A stretch of DNA of 64,000 nt, taken from the NCBI GenBank assembly GCA_951394045.1, contig OX595994.1, positions 1,922,001 to 1,986,000 on the forward strand, given 5' to 3'. Position 1 is the stretch's first letter; every line of letters begins with the position of its first letter. Under the pieces are notes generated by a model. The model saw nothing but the letters and a program-made list of their open reading frames with translations. It was not told where the DNA came from and made no database searches. The stretch is from Nitzschia sp. DOCU1. Its lineage: Eukaryota > Bacillariophyta > Bacillariophyceae > Bacillariales > Bacillariaceae. Of this stretch, positions 61,184 through 64,000 are shown piece by piece. The position numbers and the translations under genes were made by a program.

Positions 61184-63163
61184 CTACCATTGTGGTAGAG
61201 GGACCCTTTCCCACAGATCCTTGGTATAACATAACATTTCTGCGGCCTGTTGCTCTTGTTCGGAAAGTTTGTTCCATCGCATCCTTTCGGAACTAGGAAA
61301 CCGGGAGGTATCCGTGGAACCCCACGAGGCTTTGTTCCATCCCAGCGTTTCATAGGCGAATTGGATTTGGGCACCATACTCACTACCCCCACTAGTAGTC
61401 GGTGCTTGCTCTTGGCGTGCAACTTGTTGTTCTTGCTGCTGGTCATCGCCGCTGACTTCAGAATCAAATGGTAATAAATATGCCAATTCGTCCCATGCAA
61501 AATCACGGTAATGATTGATCCAACAGTTCCACTGGCTCGGACTGTTGAATCCCACCGTCAACAAGGAAAAGGAAGCATACGGGCCTTGATTACGAATAAT
61601 CGCCTCATAGGAAGATTGCTCCAACGCTAGGGTACCTGGCACATTCCAACTTGTCTCATTGTAGCCCAATCCAGTGGTTACGGCAGACAGGGCCATTGTA
61701 TCCACACTAGCGACGAACTGCTCCCAAGAAACAAAACGAAAGCCGGGTTCGGGTGGTCGCGTCGTCGTTGTCAAAGAAGCAGTGACGAGCCCTGACATGG
61801 GAAACTGCGTTGGATTGGACGTTACCGGAGTGGTGGGTGATCCGGTGGGACTGTTCGTCACTCCAACTGTCGGTGTTGCAGTCATTCCCTCTGTGGGTTT
61901 GTCGGTCGGGAATCGGGTGGGAGCTACAATCGGTGGAGCCCCAATCCCAGCTGTGGGCCTGGGTGCTGGCGGAGACGTCGTGCTAGTGGTGGCCGTAGGT
62001 GCTATTCCACCATTGTTGCTTTGGTCATTAAACGGTGTTGGCATCATGGTCGGCATATTCGTCACATAAAAGACATTGTCTTTATCACCAACAGGCGACG
62101 ACGAGATGGTTTCCTGATCGTTACTTTGCATTCGCAAAAACATAAAGGTGAGTACTACCACAACCCCCAACAAGACAGGTCCCATGAGCATTCCCAAGAG
62201 ATAAATAAAGCGCCGAATGGGAAATCGGAATCGTGGATGCAAACTACTGATAGACCCTAAAGAATGGACTGGACCGACGGCACTGGTTTCGTGAGAGGTA
62301 TCCTCGGTGGGTACCAGTTCAATGACTTTACCAATATTGCTGTTCTCATCGGTATTGGTAGTAGTCTTTGGAGTCTCCACTCGGAAAGGCGGTAAGTCTT
62401 TTGTATGGTTGTTGGTCGTTTCAAACTTTTGGGTATTGGAGTAGCTGTCGTTGCGGTAGTCTTGGTAGTGGTGTTCGTGTGGAAGATTCCTATGGACGGA
62501 GGGGGCCTTAATTATGCTGGGAGGCGTCAATGGTACTGCTCGTGGATCTCTTTTCACAACGTTACTATTGCCGCCCATGGTATCCCCCAAGGTACTGACT
62601 TCATCGGCAGTCCCTGCTTCAATCGATAAGTTTTCTCGTTCATCGAATTCTAGATCGTCTTCATCGTCTTCTTCTTGTTGCGCTGGTAAAAACATGGAAG
62701 GAGTCGCATTCCACATCATCATGATGCCATAAGGATTGGCGGGTCCTGTCGGCAAAGGTGCAGCAGTGGCCGCCACTTGTGGACGTTCCAAGTCAAATCC
62801 ATGCGTGTCTTCTTCATCGTCCAATTTGGGGGTTCGAGTACGAGTAGGGGTAGGAGGTCTGGATCGATAATGATTGCCATTGTCAGTCGTAGTACTATTA
62901 TAAGGTATGGGACGTTGTCGTTGAAGGTAATGAATTTGATACGGCTGTTGACTGTCGTCGTCGTCGTCGACGACGACGTCTTGTTGCGTCATGTTGTTGT
63001 TCCGAAAAAGCAAAGTGGTGGATGCTCCCGTTGTCGGCGTTGTCATCATGTTGATACTAGCAGTAAGGTTACTACTACTGTCCTGATCGTGCTCAATTTT
63101 GTTTTTATTGTGGTTCTGGATGGAGTGACACACGACTATTGCTACTGTTTTGACAGCAATCAT
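61184..63163 (-). CDS. Single-pass membrane protein with W-motif quartet domain (paralogue C)
   Basis: A 659-residue single-exon protein of unknown function. The N-terminal region has acidic and Arg/Thr-rich stretches and STLGDT, as in paralogue A (STLGDDT). FPIRRF precedes the helix at about 318-343 (LLGMLMGPVLLGVVVVLTFMFL), close to AIRRF...LGPLLLGM of A. A Thr/Pro-rich stalk (about 380-480) follows. The C-terminal domain carries LGYNETSWN, VGFNSPSQWN, LGWNKASWG, LCYTKDLWE and ends LPQW; WNCWINHY parallels WDCWINHY of A. The first ATG at 63163 gives a leader that could be extra; MMTTPTTG near 63049 is an alternative start. It is divergent from the gene at 63637. Confidence 0.72.
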   Translation of the reverse strand: MIAVKTVAIVVCHSIQNHNKNKIEHDQDSSSNLTASINMMTTPTTGASTTLLFRNNNMTQQDVVVDDDDDSQQPYQIHYLQRQRPIPYNSTTTDNGNHYRSRPPTPTRTRTPKLDDEEDTHGFDLERPQVAATAAPLPTGPANPYGIMMMWNATPSMFLPAQQEEDDEDDLEFDERENLSIEAGTADEVSTLGDTMGGNSNVVKRDPRAVPLTPPSIIKAPSVHRNLPHEHHYQDYRNDSYSNTQKFETTNNHTKDLPPFRVETPKTTTNTDENSNIGKVIELVPTEDTSHETSAVGPVHSLGSISSLHPRFRFPIRRFIYLLGMLMGPVLLGVVVVLTFMFLRMQSNDQETISSSPVGDKDNVFYVTNMPTMMPTPFNDQSNNGGIAPTATTSTTSPPAPRPTAGIGAPPIVAPTRFPTDKPTEGMTATPTVGVTNSPTGSPTTPVTSNPTQFPMSGLVTASLTTTTRPPEPGFRFVSWEQFVASVDTMALSAVTTGLGYNETSWNVPGTLALEQSSYEAIIRNQGPYASFSLLTVGFNSPSQWNCWINHYRDFAWDELAYLLPFDSEVSGDDQQQEQQVARQEQAPTTSGGSEYGAQIQFAYETLGWNKASWGSTDTSRFPSSERMRWNKLSEQEQQAAEMLCYTKDLWERVPLPQW

Positions 63164-63636
63164 CCCATTCCGTTCCGAATGGCAATGGCACGAAATTTTG
63201 TTTTCTGTTTAGGATGATGGATACCAATTCCCGGTTCGCAATGACTCTTTGGGGGCGCCATATCTTGGGTCGGATCAGTCGATTGTGTGTGCCAGGCACA
63301 TGCTCGCCATAAATAAAATCCATTTTCGGCTTTCTTATCGTCTCACATGGCAAACCAAAACCATTTATCGTAACCGTCCCAGCATTCATTGACAATACAA
63401 TTGTGAGACATTGCAACAGGATAATGCTTCCCTATCATCGTCCCATGATGTCTGTTTGTTTGCCTTTGAGCAGGTCGCTGCGGCTTCCATCAAAGTGGAT
63501 GAATCATCGATGGATGGCGTTTCCGTTTCCGTTCCGTTCAAGTCATCCAATGGACGGCCATGCTCGTTTTCCCGCCAAATTTGACGTCACATGGAATCGC
63601 CGTTGTCAAAGATCTTTTTCTTCACCATGGAGCACG
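63164..63636. other. Divergent promoter region
   Basis: About 470 bp between the divergent starts of paralogue C (-) and the DUF829-like gene (+). No clear TATA box is assigned. Confidence 0.4.
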
Positions 63637-64000
63637 ATGACCTTGGCGCCGACGCTTCAACAACGGATCCGTTCTCGATCCGTTACGACATGTATATGGC
63701 GCCATTACCACTATTCATCCATTACAACCACTACTACATCCAAACGCATTAGTCCTACTATTCATCCTACGAGGCGCACTACTACTACTTTTACTACCAT
63801 GGGTCCTCCTCTCCACAATGATCGCAATCTATGGCGAATTATTCCTACACTTCCCACCGAAGAAGGTGGGGCGCCTCGCAATGCCCGAGTCGTTGTAGTA
63901 TTGATTGGATGGTGGGGTGCGTCCCCTCGACACTTAGAAGTCTATGCGGAATTATATCAAAGTTTATTGCCATCGGCCGCCATTGTGGCTGGTACCGCTA
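63637..64000 (+). CDS. DUF829/TMEM53-like protein, 5' part, cut by the window edge
   Basis: An open frame from the ATG at 63637 runs to the window end, 121 codons. The N-terminus is Arg/Thr-rich with few acids (LAPTLQQRIRSRS), like a mitochondrial or plastid presequence, though Ser/Thr runs are also common in diatom N-termini. The last part reads ARVVVVLIGWWGASPRHLEVY, followed by AELYQSLLPS, matching the start of the DUF829 (TMEM53) alpha/beta-hydrolase-like fold (VVxLGWxGA...HLxxYxxLY). Function of the family is unclear. The remainder lies outside the window, so the call rests on one motif. Confidence 0.6.
   Translation, partial: MTLAPTLQQRIRSRSVTTCIWRHYHYSSITTTTTSKRISPTIHPTRRTTTTFTTMGPPLHNDRNLWRIIPTLPTEEGGAPRNARVVVVLIGWWGASPRHLEVYAELYQSLLPSAAIVAGTA

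Noticed and set aside
1..64000. tRNA, rRNA or CRISPR features
   Set aside because: No convincing tRNA cloverleaf, rRNA segment or CRISPR-type spaced repeat was found on reading; the TCCCGAAG arrays lack unique spacers. A covariance-model scan would settle tRNAs.

Overview
The window looks like nuclear DNA from a diatom, probably a pennate one. This is inferred from gene content and style, not from a database match. Genes carry short GT-AG introns of about 60-130 bp that restore reading frame exactly. One chloride-channel protein has an N-terminus like the diatom plastid presequence (signal peptide, then a C|F junction). Heat-shock-factor, P450/lipoxygenase and Ser/Thr/Pro-rich membrane proteins are present. 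A 200-N scaffold gap lies at 35289-35488.

Layout. 1-6208: two tandem copies of a large DNA transposon, the left one cut by the window edge. Its transposase is a DDE-type enzyme with a 3'-5' exonuclease domain inserted between its catalytic acidic residues. 7199-9838: mismatch-repair gene MSH2 (+), followed by a decayed partial copy of its own 3' end. 10282-11532: GT10 fucosyltransferase-like gene (-). 11949-13811: plastid-type CLC channel (+). 14114-16186: first of three paralogous membrane proteins (-). 16989-21651: six-exon gene (-) encoding a membrane region, a cytochrome P450 and a lipoxygenase in one 1413-residue chain. 22122-24863: NSUN2/Trm4-like RNA methyltransferase (-). 25383-27756: LRR protein (+) built of near-identical 336-bp blocks. 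28553-28975: decayed 5' fragment of the NSUN2-like gene. 30137-35036: secreted ShK/CBM/G8/beta-helix protein (+) of the CEMIP/PKHD1L1 type. 35489-36141: nucleoside-transporter-like gene cut by the gap.

36.2-44 kb is a transposon graveyard: helicase fragments in inverted orientation, an inverted-repeat element with a three-exon gene, a MITE, an LRR relic and short palindromic repeats. Then come an HSF gene (44163-45338), an inverted frameshifted copy of the 3' half of the G8 gene (46245-47815), a small Tse2-like protein (48301-48762), an FMN alpha-hydroxy-acid dehydrogenase (49452-50899) and the second membrane paralogue (50946-52925). 53258-56263 is a 1503-bp unit in exact tandem duplicate. 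It is followed by a CAF1-like deadenylase interrupted by an in-frame TGA and flanked by matching TCCCGAAG arrays, a second MITE copy, a small hypothetical gene, the third membrane paralogue (61184-63163) and the start of a DUF829/TMEM53-like gene at the right edge.

Most genes are unrelated housekeeping or diatom-type genes, each transcribed separately. The most notable items are the P450-lipoxygenase fusion (a possible one-chain oxylipin maker), the transposase with an embedded exonuclease in exact tandem, and the three-member membrane family whose C-terminal domain is a quartet of a W-containing motif. Local duplication followed by decay recurs throughout (MSH2, NSUN2-like, G8 and LRR genes).
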